This document shows positions 56,059 to 64,000 of a stretch of 64,000 nt of DNA, one piece after another (the first letter of the stretch is position 1; every line of letters starts with the position of its first letter). Origin of the DNA: Rheum nobile. Its lineage: Eukaryota; Streptophyta; Magnoliopsida; Caryophyllales; Polygonaceae. The translations under genes were made by a program, and so were the position numbers. The notes below the pieces were generated by a model. It had not been told where the DNA came from, did not search any database, and saw only the letters and a program-made list of their open reading frames with translations. Where the stretch lies: NCBI GenBank assembly GCA_027886185.1, contig WOAB01000837.1:744001-808000 (forward strand), given 5' to 3'.

Positions 56059-56146
56059 CCTCGACGTCCCGTCCATAGCGATGATCCCGTCCCTGGATTA
56101 GAGGACGTTGATATTGTCATGGAGGACCCGCCCCAGCAGGACCTAT

Positions 56147-56272
56147 TCCCGACCCCATTCCCGACCCCATTCTCGACCCCATTTCCGACCCCATTCCCGA
56201 CCCCATTCCCGACCCTATACCCGACCCCATTCCCGACCCTATACCCGACCCCATTCCCGACCCCATTCCCGC
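56147..56272 (+). repeat. 12-bp minisatellite CCCGACCCCATT
   Basis: About ten copies of a 12-bp unit (CCCGACCCCATT, some CCCGACCCTATA) follow directly. In one frame they read repeated Pro-Ile-Pro-Asp, which joins in frame with the downstream PMD sequence (RPQPLYGVGNGELLSSFD). In another they read Pro-Thr-Pro-Phe. Confidence 0.95.
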
Positions 56273-56279
56273 TCCCCAG

Positions 56280-58290
56280 CCTGCCCGTCCTCAACCTCTT
56301 TACGGTGTGGGGAACGGTGAGCTTCTGTCGTCTTTCGACCATCACATTGCGCATCGGATATGGCATCATCCCAGGGAGGCCCCTCGCCGTCTACGTGTTC
56401 ATACACGTCCACGCTATCTCGATATCTAGAGATGGCAATGCCTTATTCCCAGAGAGGAGGTGGTTGAGGGTAGCTGGTGGCATTACGCTTCACTGAGCGG
56501 GTTGACCGGACTACACGCGTTTTAGTTTGGAAGTGTGGACCACGTCCTCATTTCTTCTTTTGTGGAGAGGTGGCATCCAAAGACCAACAACTTCCATTTT
56601 CCGTGGGGCGAGATTACCGTCACACTTCATGACGTCGAGAGGATCATAGGGCGGTCTATCGAGGGATACGCCGTTAGTGCGGTACTAGATGATGCGGCGT
56701 TGGCCGATTTATGGCATGAGGTTTTTTACTATGACCCAAATGAGGTGAGGAAGTGGGTCACGACAGCTGGGGTTGATGCATGAGACTTCGTGTTCGACGT
56801 TTGTTGGATTATTTTGTTGGGCGAGGACCCCATGTCTTGTGCAGCAGGGTATTTATTCCACTTGCTGGGGTCCAGCTTGTTCATGAACAAGTCCATGAAC
56901 AAGCTCAAGTGTTAGTTGTTGCCGTTGTACGTAGATCATGAGCGTACCCAGCGGACGGCCTGGGGAGTCGGAGTTCTCGCCTGCCTGTACAGGAACCTAG
57001 GTGAGGCTTCACGTGGGAAGGCCAAGAGCATAGCCGGTTGTTGTTTTCTACTCCAGGTAAAACGTCGCTAATCTTTTAATCTTTGTATATTGCCCCGAAC
57101 TTTAAAACTACCATTTAAGAAATTATGGTTTAAATTTATTTTGTGACGATTGTAGATGTGGATATGGGCGTATTTTCCTTGGTTTCCCGGAAATCCGCAT
57201 CCCCAGGTTAGGAGAGTCGACGATGACCGACGAGCGGCATGGTATTGGGTATTACGCCCCCCTTCACGGGATCCATCTCGGATTCGGAGTTACCGCCACG
57301 TCCTTGATTAGTATCGGCGTGAGGATGTAAGTACATGATTCTATTTTTTTTATTAGCGTATAATGATTACTCGTAAGATTGATGTTTTTTATGGTTGTAG
57401 GTGCGGTGGATGCCACACGGTCAGCTGGATTTCCATTCGCGGTATAGAGCTTCTACATATCAAGGCACGATACGCTTCCAGACGATAGTAGAGCCGTACA
57501 TGCCTGACCGCGTGGCACGCCAGTTTGGACGGATCCAGAGCAGGCCTCTGGACCTGATATTGGGATATAAAGTTGAACGCCCTGCAAGTCTAAAAGGGAA
57601 GGATGCTTAGAAGCTGGAGATTGATGCCCATTGGGACGGTTGGGATCGCTTGGATGAGCATCTTTGTGCTGAGCTCTTAGCTAGTCCGTTGGCTGTTGCT
57701 GATTATGATATGGATGAGGAGTATCTCGATTGCTTCCTTCCTATTTCGCATCCATATGTCAGACACGACGCGACTGAGATACCTCATCCCAGATGCCATG
57801 CTGTTCCGGCTTTGGTTGCATCTCAGGTATGTTTAGGTTCTAGAATCTATCATATTACGTATTTATAATTTTCTTATAAAGTTTATTCACTTAAAATTAT
57901 ACGATAACGAGCACAGTGGTTGAACATGGTGAGGGCGCATGTCCGGGAGGTTATTCTGTGAGGAGGTGGCAGGATGGAGGACTGTCAGAGGATTACGGAC
58001 ATTATCGATGTCGACGAGATACCTGTTGCTCATCCACTGGTGCGGGCGTCACAACGACAGTCCCAGAGCCAGTTTTTGACGGGTGAGTCATCAGCTGCCC
58101 CACGGCCCAGATTGTCATCTATATCCGAGAGGGGTTCATCATCCAGGCCGGCTGTTGAGCAGGAAGCAGCTAAGCGAGAAGCATGTGATCCGGAGATGGC
58201 GGAGCGTTTGCAGTCTAGGCTAGAGAGAGGCTCTGATAGCGACGATGATTATGCAGTGGATGTTATTATCTATTTTGTAGTGACATTTCG
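56280..58290 (+). pseudogene. Plant mobile domain (PMD) protein gene, degenerate
   Basis: Exon-like frames in order: PLYGVGNGELLSSFDHHIAH and RIWHHPREAPRRLRVH (~56290-56430), LTGLHALSFGSVDHVLISSF (~56495), FHFPWGEITVTLHDVERIIG (~56597), RTAWGVGVLACLYRNLGEAS (~56955), MWIWAYFPWFPGNP (~57157), MPHGQLDFHSRY and YMPDRVARQFGRIQ (57401-57610), DEHLCAELLASPL (57650-) and a C-terminal SSAAPRPRLSSISERGSS (~58090). This is the PMD fold found in MAIN-like proteins and in plant transposons. GT...AG-type introns appear near 57058-57154 and 57329-57400. Stops near 56430, 56783, 56913 and 57608 make it a pseudogene. It is flanked by palindromic clusters, so it is probably part of a transposon. Confidence 0.78.
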
Positions 58291-58610
58291 TATTATATTT
58301 GTTCGTACTCATATTCTATTTGCACCGCTTTTTTATTAAATTTGTTCGTACTCATATTCTATTTGCACCATTTTCGTATTCTATTTAACACTAAGAAATC
58401 CATATTTAACACTAAGATACACCCTATAGTTTTCGTATTCTATTTAACAATAAGGAAAATTATAGAATATAAGATACATCCTATAGATTTCCAAAAGCCT
58501 AAATGCCACACTGTAGCGTTTACAACTTAAATGCTGCAATGTGACGTTTAAGAGGTAAACGCTACAGTGTGGCGTGTAAGCCTTAAACGCCACACTGTAG
58601 CATTTAGTGT
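58291..58610. repeat. Palindrome cluster downstream of the PMD gene
   Basis: GCCACACTGTAGCGTTTAC at 58505-58523 pairs perfectly with GTAAACGCTACAGTGTGGC at 58555-58573. Two further variants lie at ~58528-58550 (AAATGCTGCAATGTGACGTT) and 58583-58606 (TTAAACGCCACACTGTAGCA). The core GTAAACGCTA is the same as in the inverted repeat at 54571-54636, left of the PMD gene. This suggests matched ends of one element. Confidence 0.85.
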
Positions 58611-58940
58611 TATATAAGAGGGTTTAGGGTAGGTTTTTTTAGGGTATAGGGTTTAGGGTTGTAGTGGCTATGGTCCATACATCAAGGTTTAAGGTTTGGG
58701 GTGTTCAAATTTGTTTCGGTACAAATATCTTGCCTAGGTATATTTTGGCCGAATATTTATTAGTTTTATTCGTAACCCTAAATGTGCTTCTGAAGCTCTT
58801 CTACTGAAGGACCACCAGAGAATCTCAAATAATCCCAAACAAATTTGGACATCTCAAACCTCAACCCTAAACCCTCGACCCTAAATCTTAAAAAACCCTA
58901 CCCTAAACCCTAAACTAATAGAAAGACCATTTCTAACCCT
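58611..58940. repeat. Telomere-like (TTTAGGG/CCCTAAA) degenerate repeats
   Basis: On + at 58619-58655 several TTTAGGG-like words occur. At 58858-58940 the reverse word CCCTAAA recurs. The repeats are interrupted and in opposite orientations, so this is an interstitial patch and not a chromosome end. Confidence 0.7.
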
Positions 58941-59340
58941 AAACAATATCAATGCTTATACTATCAAAGATCCAAAAATCTCAAACACCCTAAACCTTAA
59001 ACCCTTGCTTTAACATAGATCCTAAACCATAATAGTAATGTATAAACATGCATACCTCGAAACAATATAACGTTTGGATTTGAGGTTTAGGATGAAAAAA
59101 ACACAAATCAAAACCCAATATCCTAAACCCTAAACCCTAAACAATATCAATGCTTATACTATCAAAGATCCAAAAATCTCAAACACCCTAACCCTTAAAC
59201 CCTTGCTTTAACATATACCCCAAACCATAATAGTAATGTATAAACATGCATACCTCGAAACAATATAACGTTTGGGTTTGAGGTTTAGGGTGAAAAAAAC
59301 ACAAATCAAAACCCAATATCCTAAACCCTAAACCCTAACC
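58939..59340 (+). repeat. 198-bp tandem duplication with telomere-like words
   Basis: AAACAATATCAATGCTTATA begins at 58941 and again at 59139, a period of 198 bp. The two copies differ by only a few bases. CCCTAAACCCTAAACCC words mark the junction and end of the copies. Confidence 0.9.
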
Positions 59341-60200
59341 ACTAAAAACCCCAAGTTTATTTTAGCCACCCTACACGCCATCAACTGGCGTCCAAAAGTA
59401 GCCCAAACCCAAGCCAGAGCACCTTACACAGTGGCGTTTATCAAACGCCACTAGGTGAGAGCTTCTGTTTTTCAGCACAGTAAGGTGCACGGTCTGGAAC
59501 AGACCGTGCATGAATACAAATGTTTATTTTTTGAATTTTTTGAATATAAATGATTATTTCGGCACGGTAAGGTGCACACCATTGAATATAAATGATTATT
59601 TTATATTTACATTTTTAGTGTTGGATAAATGTTTATTTTTTGGAAACAATTGAATGGATTCACATTTATAAAATATAAATACCAGGGTAATTGAACGTTC
59701 ATATATTGCTAATTCATATTACAAAGTGGAAAAGGAGTGGATCCACATGTGATCCTAATTTATCCAATCTCCCTCCCGAAACTACATAACCAAACCGCCA
59801 CGACCTTGATTTCCATGTTTGACAAGATATTCATTCATCCTTTCCCTAAATGGTACATCCCACCCTTCAACACTAGTATGCTTCCAATTGTTCCAAACTA
59901 TGGGCGGGGGTGGGATAGGACAACAGTCATCAACTAGCCAAACCTGTAAAAAATGAGCTAAAATGAGTATTACATAATTCACAAGGTAAAGCGCGGATGT
60001 ATAAGTATGCTTACCGGGACAATATGATCATGATTTCCTACTAGTGCTAACGTATGCACCGTTGTGGGAGGCCGGGCACCCAGACGAGCAAACATGGAGA
60101 GACATGTATGAGGTCCACTCCATGAGAGAAAGACAAGAGCCACCCGGAATCTAGTGAAGAAATCATGAGATTTACAGAGATTTGAAGTACATTGAAGTGA
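59341..60200. other. Unassigned DNA with short hairpins
   Basis: AGTGGCGTTT and AAACGCCACT form a perfect 10-bp hairpin at 59430-59452. TGCACGGTCTG and CAGACCGTGCA form an 11-bp one at 59486-59510. A 66-codon minus ORF (59982-59782; VWLVDDCCPIPPPPIVWNNW) has protein-like composition but I do not recognise it. Confidence 0.5.
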
Positions 60201-60839
60201 AGAGTTGAAGAGCTGCACAAAAGAAGCAAGAAGAAGCAGTTGAAGAAGAAGAGTCTCTGGTGTCTTCACCGTACCCGCGCCCATACTCACCGCACCCGCG
60301 GTGAACTTGCTGAAGACAAGTGAAGAGGAGCCGACCGAAGACCCACCGCACCTGCGGTGGGATGACCGCACCCGCGGTGGTGCCGAGCTGGAGCTTTTTC
60401 TCGGATTTTATATCCGAGATGTTTCTTTCCTTATCTTTTATTCTGAGATCTTGTTTTATCTTATTTTCATTTTCTTTATTTCTAAACTATTTGTTTTCCT
60501 AGTATTTAAAGGTTTTAACCTAGACTTGGTTAGGTTAACCTCGTTCGATCTTTCATAGTTTTTTCTCTCAAACCTTATGGAGAACTAAACTTCCATTGTT
60601 GCACTTGACGTTTGAAGCCTTCAATTGAATGGTTGTGAGTTTTCGACTCTTGTTCGATTTCCTATCTAGTTGTATTAATTCTCTTGTGCTTGAATGTTTA
60701 TTGAATCTTATTGATTTATCTAGACTGATCACCTAGGTTTGTTGATATTATCCATATAGCTAGGACTTGTCAATTCTGGGTTCGGGTTGCATATCTAGTA
60801 GCAAACAGGATTTATATAAGCGGGTTGCGAGTGTTCATC
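60200..60839 (+). mobile_element. LTR-like sequence with palindrome repeats (possible)
   Basis: A GC-rich patch with three related palindromes (60288-60303, 60342-60361, 60365-60378) is followed by an AT-rich segment with a TATA-like GTATTTAAAGG at ~60502 and a CT-rich start. This is the layout of an LTR U3-R-U5. No TG...CA limits or pair could be identified. The CACTA element cuts it at 60840. Confidence 0.4.
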
Positions 60840-60859
60840 CACTAGTGGAAAAAACACTT

Positions 60860-61200
60860 TTTGAGGCTCCCTTTTAGAGGCGTACATAGTTCAAAACGCC
60901 TCAACAACGACTTAGGCAATCACTTTTTTTGGTTTTTGAGGCGGATAATTAATTTATACGCCTCAAAAACATCTTTTGAGGCGGGCAAATTAATATACGC
61001 CTCAACAAGTATCCGAAAAAACATTTCCCGCTAAAGTATTAGAGGCGGGCTAGGGTAAGGCCCGCCTCTAATGCTAACTAATTGAGGCGGGCCAAGTAGC
61101 CCACCTCAATTAAAGCTTGTTGCGGCGGGCCTCTTAAAGCCCACCTCAACAAGTATGTCCAATAGAGGCGGGCATGTAAGGCCCGCCTCTATTAGACCAT
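60860..61200. repeat. CACTA subterminal GAGGCGGGC repeats
   Basis: Units such as TTGAGGCGGGC, ATAGAGGCGGGC and GCCCGCCTCTA occur about every 30-40 bp in alternating orientation, forming potential hairpins (e.g. 61165-61197). Subterminal repeats of this type bind the transposase in En/Spm elements. Their partner is not visible here. Confidence 0.85.
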
Positions 61201-61740
61201 TACTCGGTCGAGTCGTTGTGCTCTTAAAGCCCGATAGTCTCCTTGGTCCCCACACCGATAGTCTCCTTCTTCACTTGGTTCTCAAACGCGTCCTCCGCGA
61301 TAGTCCCCTCTCTCGCCCTGAGTCTCCACCACGACATCTACTTCTCCATCTCAGATGCCTCCTTCCCGGACGCCTCCTTCCCCGGACACTTCCTTCTCTA
61401 GTTGACAACGTGTCTCCCTCCGGCGCCTCGAAATGCCCCATCCCCGGACCCCTCCTCTCTCTCTCTCTCTCTCTCTCTCGCGTGCGCGAGATCCTGTACA
61501 CGCCGTTTCTGAAGGAACCAAGGCCCGACCAAGTTCACTACCGGTTAGGTTTTCTCTAATTTGCATTTCTGCTCTTATTTCCTAGGGTTTCTCTTCTACT
61601 CTTGTTTCTACCTTTACATGTTTAGAATTGGCTCTGGTATTAGGGTTCATATGTTCACCTTGACATATTTTAAGATTTGTTATTGACATTGTGTTCACCT
61701 TGATAGATTTAAGACCTATTATTGACATCCCAATAGTTTT
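61201..61740. other. CT-rich stretch with (CT)n microsatellite
   Basis: A pyrimidine-rich stretch, including a (CT)n tract at ~61454-61479, resembles a plant 5' leader or promoter region. The ORFs over it are low-complexity and not supported. GTTAGGTTTTC and CTAGGGTTTC near 61545-61600 resemble splice/leader elements. It may be the captured 5' part of a gene. Confidence 0.45.
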
Positions 61741-62060
61741 ATTTGGTAATGCAAATGCAACCTACAACAAAAGCCAAGAAAGAGGAAATAAGCGGAATAG
61801 AGTATCGAGATCTAACCAGAGAAAGCCTCAAAAGTGCTGATCAACTAATGAAATGTATTGTCAGTTGGATTGTTTTCTTTTTCTTTATTTTTTATATTCA
61901 GCTAATAAAATGATTGTTGCTGCTACCGATCATGCCTCAAAAGTGTTGTCTAAAATGCATGGAGAGGATGTAGATGCCTGTGGATCTTCCAGACACATGG
62001 ACAAGGATGAACCTGTTGCTGAATCTGAAGAGGGAAACCTAAGAAATCCCAAACAGTTGT
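61740..62060 (+). pseudogene. Captured exon-like fragments, unknown gene
   Basis: A segment near 61750-61860 encodes GIEYRDLTRESLKSADQLMK-like sequence. After an AT-rich stretch, 61910-62060 encodes DHASKVLSKMHGEDVDACGS and KDEPVAESEEGNLRNPKQL. Both have protein-like codon use. I do not recognise them. They could be exons of one or two genes captured with the kinase fragment. Confidence 0.4.
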
Positions 62061-62516
62061 AAGATTCGTCTTCTTTATTAATTATTAGCCACACCTTCCC
62101 ACTAAAATGCTAACAAAGTTGCAAAGCTAGTTTATAATGCAAGTTGAAATATGCACAAACAAATAGTATTGATTTGTACACTGGATTAATATTGCTTTAT
62201 GTGTAAGGGTGTTTGTTGCAATGGTAATATTGCTTTATGTGTAAGGGTGTTTGTTGCAATGGTCAAATCTAGCTTTGTCTGCTCCATTGAAGTCTCAAAT
62301 TCATGAAACGTTTAGTGCTACTTGGAAGTAGATTCTTCTCTTGTAATTATTGACCCTCTTCACACTTGTAGAAGCAATTGAAGTTGGACCATAAATTAGA
62401 ATAAGACCTTATAACTATACATACTGGATACCTTCTTTTTTCCACACATTTTTGAAGTATGAAAGTGGAGATTTTTGGTATATGCTAATATGCTGATGTG
62501 AAACTCATCTTGACAG

Positions 62517-62745
62517 GGGAATAGCTTACCTTCTTCATAATGAACCAAATGTTATAATTCATCGGGATCTAAAGCCCAAGTTAGTGCATTTCTTTCATAT
62601 TGTATCACCTAAAGAAATTTATGAAGTTTATTTTGTATGTCTTACATAATTTATATGAATCGGGAATTGTCTGTTAGTCAACTCAACTGCAGACCATCTC
62701 AAAGTAGGTGTCTTCGGTTTAAGCAAGCTCCTTAAAGCATAACAT
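62517..62745 (+). pseudogene. Protein kinase fragment (two exons) inside the CACTA element
   Basis: After a TGACAG acceptor, 62517-62580 encodes GIAYLHNEPNVIIHRDLKPK, kinase subdomain VIb with the catalytic-loop HRDLKP. A second exon from about 62664 encodes LLVNSTADHLKVGVFGLSKL and ends in TAA. The pattern matches Raf-like ILK/VIK-type plant kinases as I know them. The activation-loop Asp of D-F-G is Val (codon GTC at 62710-62712), and the rest of the kinase domain is missing, so it is non-functional. The donor after exon 1 reads AAG|TT instead of AG|GT. Confidence 0.75.
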
Positions 62746-63360
62746 GCGTGTGGGGTCAAAATTTTATTTTTATTCTCTTTTGATAAAGATGGTAACTCAG
62801 AAACTATTGTTTGAGATTTGACCGTATTAGACTCTGTTTATTCATCCATGTGAGTTGTATTGTTAAGCCATCAATGATTAAACACTGTAATTGTTCCTCA
62901 GACTTTGTTTCCCAATTGTAAAATAATTGTACAATTAGGAACCAAGATATTTTAGAAGTGGAAATAACCTGATCTGCAAAAGATCTGACCAATAAACAGA
63001 ATGACCTCAAAGTGACCAATAATCTGATTACATTTTTGTTTGACCAGAAAATAGAATGATCTCAATGTGACCAATAATCTGATTATCGTTTTGAGTTTCT
63101 AATTATCCGTATATTAGAGAGTACCTTATAGTTATTGTGAAGAGACTCAATCTTACCTTGTAGTGCTCTATTTGTTGGTCATTTTCCGTCTATGTAATAA
63201 CTCTGTTGCTTTTTACTATTAATGTTGAATTCCTGTGCCATTTGGAACTAGGCTATATGAATCTTTCAGTCTTTTACTGTAAGCGAAAATCCCTGTAGGC
63301 AATTACATGCTTTACTTGAAGGATTTTCTTTTTTATCTCTGTTGTATGATTATTTGACTC
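62746..63360. other. Unassigned AT-rich DNA, probable intron or 3' flank
   Basis: The words AATGACCTCAAAGTGACCAA (~63000) and AATGATCTCAATGTGACCAA (~63055) form a ~55-bp direct repeat with TAATCTGATTA. No gene is seen. Confidence 0.5.
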
Positions 63361-63620
63361 GTTGCAGATTACATCAACAAGGAACTTGATAAGACTGTAT
63401 ACTCTATTGGCTCTAAGCTGAGGTTCTTTTCAGATTGGCTTGTCAAAATAATAGTGTCCTGCAAACAGGTATTATTTTCCTACTTTATTTGATGACTCCT
63501 TGTAGTGTATTTTGTTGTTTCTACATCAGATTAGGGGCCAAATTTATAGTGGAAGCTTCAAATTGCTTAGGAGATGGCAACAGAGTTAGATATGGTCAAT
63601 CTTCAAAAAATGCTTAGGGG
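63361..63620 (+). pseudogene. Exon-like fragment, unknown gene
   Basis: After GTTGCAG near 63367, a stretch encodes YINKELDKTVYSIGSKLRFF and SDWLVKII, with a donor-like CAG|GTATTA at ~63469. A short second open stretch (63520-63617) follows. No domain recognised. Together with the kinase piece, it suggests captured fragments of several exons. Confidence 0.4.
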
Positions 63621-63891
63621 ACGGATTTTTACTATCGCATCATCTCATTTTTGTTGAACTTTTTTCTTACTCTGATTCAGTACTAAGTCTCATATACTGA
63701 TGTTTGTTCAATATATCCTTTTAGCTACAGTTTTGCGAGGTTTAGAAAACCAAAACACAGTATATCTAGTGGCTTGTTGTTAGTAGAACTCTACTACATA
63801 GTAATGTTTGTTGGTGTTGTCATTCTTTGGATAAATGAACCATTTCTAAGCCGCATGTGTGTATAAAGTTGATCCTTGTGTGAATTGCAGA

Positions 63892-63961
63892 GGCTGGAGA
63901 GTATACTTGTAATACGAGTTGTTGTTGTCCTGTTTCAGGCTGGAGAGTATACTTGTAATAA
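63892..63961 (+). repeat. Short direct repeat at two acceptor-like sites
   Basis: GGCTGGAGAGTATACTTGTA occurs at 63892 and 63938. Each is preceded by an acceptor-like AG (GAATTGCAGA and TGTTTCA|GG). The duplicated 23 bases may be an exon start copied by slippage. Confidence 0.75.
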
Positions 63962-64000
63962 AAGGTCAAGGCAACAGAACGACTGATGCATCTGGAATCA

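Larger units (their letters stand above)
60840..64000 (+). mobile_element. CACTA-type transposon, left end, runs off the window
   Basis: It begins CACTAGTGGAAAAAACACTT, a typical CACTA terminus, preceded by ATC as possible 3-bp target duplication. From 60870 to 61200 come subterminal repeats of GAGGCGGGC and its inverse GCCCGCCTC, at least ten in both orientations, as in plant En/Spm-like elements. No transposase domain is seen. Instead, exon-like fragments of host genes follow. The matching right end is not in the window, so the extent beyond ~61200 is inferred. Confidence 0.78.

Noticed and set aside
55768..56369. Minus ORFs with poly-Leu or poly-Phe runs
   Set aside because: They are translations of the GAA microsatellite and the 12-bp minisatellite.
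58611..59340. True chromosome-end telomere
   Set aside because: The repeats are degenerate, short and in both orientations, with genes and transposons on both sides.
61155..61566. 134-codon + ORF and opposite Arg/Glu-repeat ORFs
   Set aside because: They rest on the (CT)n tract and low-complexity leader sequence, with no domain.
62517..62745. Functional host kinase gene
   Set aside because: Only subdomains VIb-VII are present; the DFG Asp is lost and a stop follows.

Overview
The window looks like nuclear DNA of a flowering plant, most likely a eudicot. It is AT-rich and intron-rich, and consists almost entirely of transposable elements at different stages of decay. Plant-specific families support this: a REM-type B3 domain, a plant mobile domain (PMD) gene, a MULE carrying a Ulp1-like peptidase gene, a CACTA end, and Ty3/gypsy and Ty1/copia retrotransposons with initiator-Met-tRNA primer sites. 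The species cannot be told from the sequence. No complete, clearly functional host gene is visible, and I saw no tRNA, rRNA, CRISPR or organelle insertion.

Layout. 0-5.3 kb: unassigned AT-rich DNA, a ~365-bp tandem array (array 1), and a B3-domain gene fragment preceded by a ~290-bp tandem duplication. 5.3-20.6 kb: decayed Ty3/gypsy element A (+ strand) with a complete second gypsy element B (7419-15604, - strand) nested inside its gag. B has 908-bp LTRs, PBS, PPT and a perfect 5-bp target duplication (CATAT). 20.6-22.3 kb: a ~320-bp tandem repeat. 22.3-32.7 kb: a 10.4-kb MULE with a 9-bp target duplication (TATAAAGAA). It carries a Ulp1-like gene on + and a mudrA transposase on -, both broken. 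It sits between a TATA-like sequence and the ATG of an unidentified broken ORF (32.7-33.8 kb). 34.6-35.8 kb: array 2, the same family as array 1.

36.5-43.9 kb: remains of a Tat/Ogre-like gypsy element on -, interrupted by a 2.2-kb solo LTR, followed by an LTR with adjacent PBS (42569-43919). That LTR belongs to the same family as the solo LTR but is inverted. 46.3-54.2 kb: a copia element on - with 750-bp LTRs and an AATAA target duplication. Its reverse-transcriptase YVDD motif is mutated and its RNase H is missing. 54.3-59.5 kb: a degenerate PMD gene bracketed by clusters of palindromic 'TAAACGC' motifs, then telomere-like repeats. 60.2-60.8 kb: an LTR-like stretch with repeated GC palindromes. 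From 60840 to the window end: the left part of a CACTA-type element that contains exon-like fragments of a protein kinase.

The elements do not form one pathway; the window records successive insertions. B entered A, the solo LTR entered the gypsy gag, the MULE entered a promoter/start-codon region, and the CACTA entered an LTR-like sequence. The most notable observations are: polyprotein tails that run into the LTRs, the Ulp1-like peptidase with Ser in place of the catalytic Cys, palindromic modules that appear to be conserved within the tandem arrays and around the PMD gene, and the kinase fragment inside the CACTA element.
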